Part shown: positions 62,589-64,000 of the stretch, one piece after another | Position numbering within the stretch: position 1 is the stretch's first letter | Layout of the letters: each line of letters opens with the position of its first letter | Source of the DNA: Oceanisphaera sp. IT1-181 | GTDB taxonomy: Bacteria > Pseudomonadota > Gammaproteobacteria > Enterobacterales > Aeromonadaceae | DNA: 64,000 nucleotides | Direction of reading: 5' to 3' | NCBI RefSeq assembly: GCF_033807535.1 | Contig: NZ_CP136856.1 | Location: 615,001 to 679,000, forward strand | Position numbers and translations under genes: made by a program | Notes under the pieces: model-generated | What the model saw: only the letters and a program-made list of their open reading frames with translations | Database searches by the model: none | What the model was told of the DNA's origin: nothing

Positions 62589-63457
62589 TAACGAATCTTC
62601 CCAGTTTCCAGCAGGCGCTCCAGCATGGGGCGTAGGATCAGCTCCATTACAAAACCGACTTTGCCACCCGGCACCACTATGGTGTTGCGCCGAGACATAA
62701 AAGAGCCGTCGATCATGGCCAGCAAATAGGGATAATCCACGTCCTTAATGCCGCGAAAGCGGATCACCATCATGCTTTCATCGGCACTGGGGATCACCTT
62801 GGCACTAAAGGGGTTCGAGGTGTCGACGGTCGGAATGCGCTGAAAGTTAATATGCGTGCGCGAGAACTGCGGCGTAATAAAGTTAATGTAATCTTCCATG
62901 GAGCGCACTATGGAGTCGGTGACCGCTTCTCGTGAATGTCCGCGCTCGGCGGTGTCGCGGATCAGTTTTTGGATCCACTCTAAGTTCACGATCGGCACCA
63001 TGCCGATCAACAGATCCACATGTTGCGCCACATTGTGCTCATCGGTCACTACGCCGCCGTGCAAGCCTTCATAAAACAGCAAATTAGTGTCGTTGGGTAA
63101 CTGCTGCGAAGGGGTAAAAGTGCCGGGCATTTGATTAAAAGGCACGGCTTCATCAAAGGTATGTAAATAACGACGAAACTGGCCGGTACCTGTGTTGCCA
63201 TATTCCTTGAAAAAGTGCTCAAGTAGCTCGAAGTCGTTGGCTTCTGGGCCAAAGTAGCTGATATGTCTGCCTTGTTCGCGGGCGCGCCGAATGGCCACGT
63301 CCATTTCGGGCCTTGTATAGCGGTGAAAACTGTCACCCTCCAGCATGGCGGCTTTCACCCCCAGCTGGGCAAACATGGACCGAAACACCTCGGTAGAGGT
63401 TGAGGTGCCGGCACCCGAGGAACCGGTCACCGCAATGATGGGGTGCTTGGCAGACAT
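62588..63457 (-). CDS. prkB: Phosphoribulokinase-like kinase PrkB
   Basis: A 289-residue P-loop kinase with VTGSSGAGTSTSTEVF (P-loop), EGDSFHRYTRPEMD, and YFGPEANDFELL. Homologous to phosphoribulokinase but found in organisms without the Calvin cycle; the true role in crp-linked clusters is unclear. In enterobacteria prkB lies beside yhfA and crp, as here. Confidence 0.93.
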   Translation of the reverse strand: MSAKHPIIAVTGSSGAGTSTSTEVFRSMFAQLGVKAAMLEGDSFHRYTRPEMDVAIRRAREQGRHISYFGPEANDFELLEHFFKEYGNTGTGQFRRYLHTFDEAVPFNQMPGTFTPSQQLPNDTNLLFYEGLHGGVVTDEHNVAQHVDLLIGMVPIVNLEWIQKLIRDTAERGHSREAVTDSIVRSMEDYINFITPQFSRTHINFQRIPTVDTSNPFSAKVIPSADESMMVIRFRGIKDVDYPYLLAMIDGSFMSRRNTIVVPGGKVGFVMELILRPMLERLLETGKIR

Positions 63458-63515
63458 AAATAACCCTAAAAATGAGTAAACTGTGAATGTTTATACGCAG
63501 TGCGCTGGGGTTAGG

Positions 63516-63740
63516 TCAAGGCTTGTTACGCAGTTGAGCCGCCGGCACTATGTTCACACTCTCGTGTAATTCACTGTAGACTATGACCGCTTCGCCTACT
63601 TTAAGTTGTTGTTTAACTTGAATTACTTTCTCTGATAACGAGATGTCATGTTCGCCATATTCAGTGCCTTCTTGCAGCACAAATTGTTCGATTAAGTTAT
63701 CTAGCGTTTCGCTGCTTAAGTCAGTAAAAGGAATAATCAT
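63516..63740 (-). CDS. yheU: YheU family protein
   Basis: A small protein of 74 residues (MIIPFTDLSSETLDNLIEQF) typical of YheU, of unknown function. The start was chosen at 63740 because homology starts there; the upstream frame to 63818 is antisense shadow of yheT. Its ATG overlaps the yheT stop (ATGA). Confidence 0.9.
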   Translation of the reverse strand: MIIPFTDLSSETLDNLIEQFVLQEGTEYGEHDISLSEKVIQVKQQLKVGEAVIVYSELHESVNIVPAAQLRNKP

Positions 63741-64000
63741 GCGTTCTCCAAGTAGGGCGGCCATTGCTGTGCCAACCAGTGCGGCACTCTGTATTCTAAC
63801 CAATAAAGCGGTGCCCAAGGGGTGCCATGTATAAAACCCACATGGCCGCCACTGCGGCTTAACTCATAGGTGATGGCGGGGGCTAAGTCGCTGGCATCGG
63901 GGATCACGCTGTCATCCATAAAGGGATCGTCCGCCGCGTGTATGATCAAGGTCGGGGTGCTGATTTTATCTAATAAATACAGACCGGAGCAACGCTGATA
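63737..64000 (-). CDS. yheT: YheT-like alpha/beta hydrolase, C-terminal part (partial)
   Basis: Minus-strand codons run from the window edge to TGA at 63737. The visible 88 residues include LDKISTPTLIIHAADDPFMDD and the catalytic His region RSGGHVGFIHG, characteristic of the YheT/Embryogenesis-like hydrolase family. The start lies beyond 64000. It overlaps yheU by 4 bp, indicating co-translation. Confidence 0.9.
   Translation of the reverse strand, partial: YQRCSGLYLLDKISTPTLIIHAADDPFMDDSVIPDASDLAPAITYELSRSGGHVGFIHGTPWAPLYWLEYRVPHWLAQQWPPYLENA

Overview
The window looks like a chromosomal segment of a gammaproteobacterium close to the Aeromonadales (Oceanisphaera, Oceanimonas or Zobellella type). 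This is inferred from the rRNA style and from gene order shared with enteric, Vibrio and Aeromonas chromosomes: holD-rimI, pyrBI with a pyrL leader, prfC-tatD-deoC-deoB-deoD, smp/serB-PilZ-radA, rsd/hemE, mepM-znuA/znuCB, and crp/yhfA-prkB-yheU-yheT. Most of the 64 kb is housekeeping; the accessory material is concentrated in a few islands.

Layout. 1-2070: the 3' end of an rRNA operon (23S part, 5S, tRNA-Asp, terminator). 2165-4900: an insertion-sequence nest with a decayed IS630 relic, an IS630-type element using an A7 frameshift run, a second IS630-type element (copy 1), a roughly 100-bp MITE-like repeat and a 15-bp tandem repeat that looks like the tail of a lost gene. 5015-16746: FMN-riboswitch-controlled ribH, recQ, pyrBI with leader peptide and attenuator, tRNA-Trp, holD-rimI, an M23 peptidase, a divergent Nramp-like transporter and pntAB. 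16846-18040: an apparently identical, inverted copy of the second IS630 element, again abutting the same MITE-like repeat. 18163-24522: lemA plus an M48 protease, a deletion scar joining a headless hiuH to the tail of a response regulator, a ruined sensor kinase, azlCD, and an exported ParB-like/inorganic pyrophosphatase fusion. 24731-34529: katE, a phosphonate/selenate-type ABC transporter, a small heptad-repeat lipoprotein, an SDR reductase, membrane urate hydroxylase PuuD and a DTW-domain protein. 34750-42885: prfC, a TatD-family hydrolase, the deo nucleoside genes, then a degraded duplication flanking a small secreted protein that may be a lysozyme inhibitor, then smp. 42937-64000: serB, a double PilZ protein, radA, a second PilZ protein, rsd, hemE, mepM, the Zur-box-controlled znuA/znuCB zinc importer, a UDG-type glycosylase, cobU, a MarR regulator, yaeQ, purC, crp and the prkB-yheU-yheT group.

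How the genes work together. pyrBI, purC, deoCBD, PuuD and hiuH cover nucleotide synthesis, salvage and purine breakdown, but the local hiuH is broken. PntAB supplies NADPH. The znu genes, the M23 peptidase MepM and the Zur box form a zinc-homeostasis cluster.

The strongest items for a second look are: the two inverted IS630 copies with frameshift signals, each beside a MITE-like repeat whose ends resemble the IS ends; the hiuH/two-component deletion scar; the secreted ParB-like/pyrophosphatase fusion; the Nramp-like protein lacking the usual metal-binding motifs; the lipoprotein with eight glycines spaced exactly seven residues apart; and the degraded duplication around the small secreted protein downstream of deoD. 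I saw no CRISPR array, prophage or clearly new multi-gene defence system.
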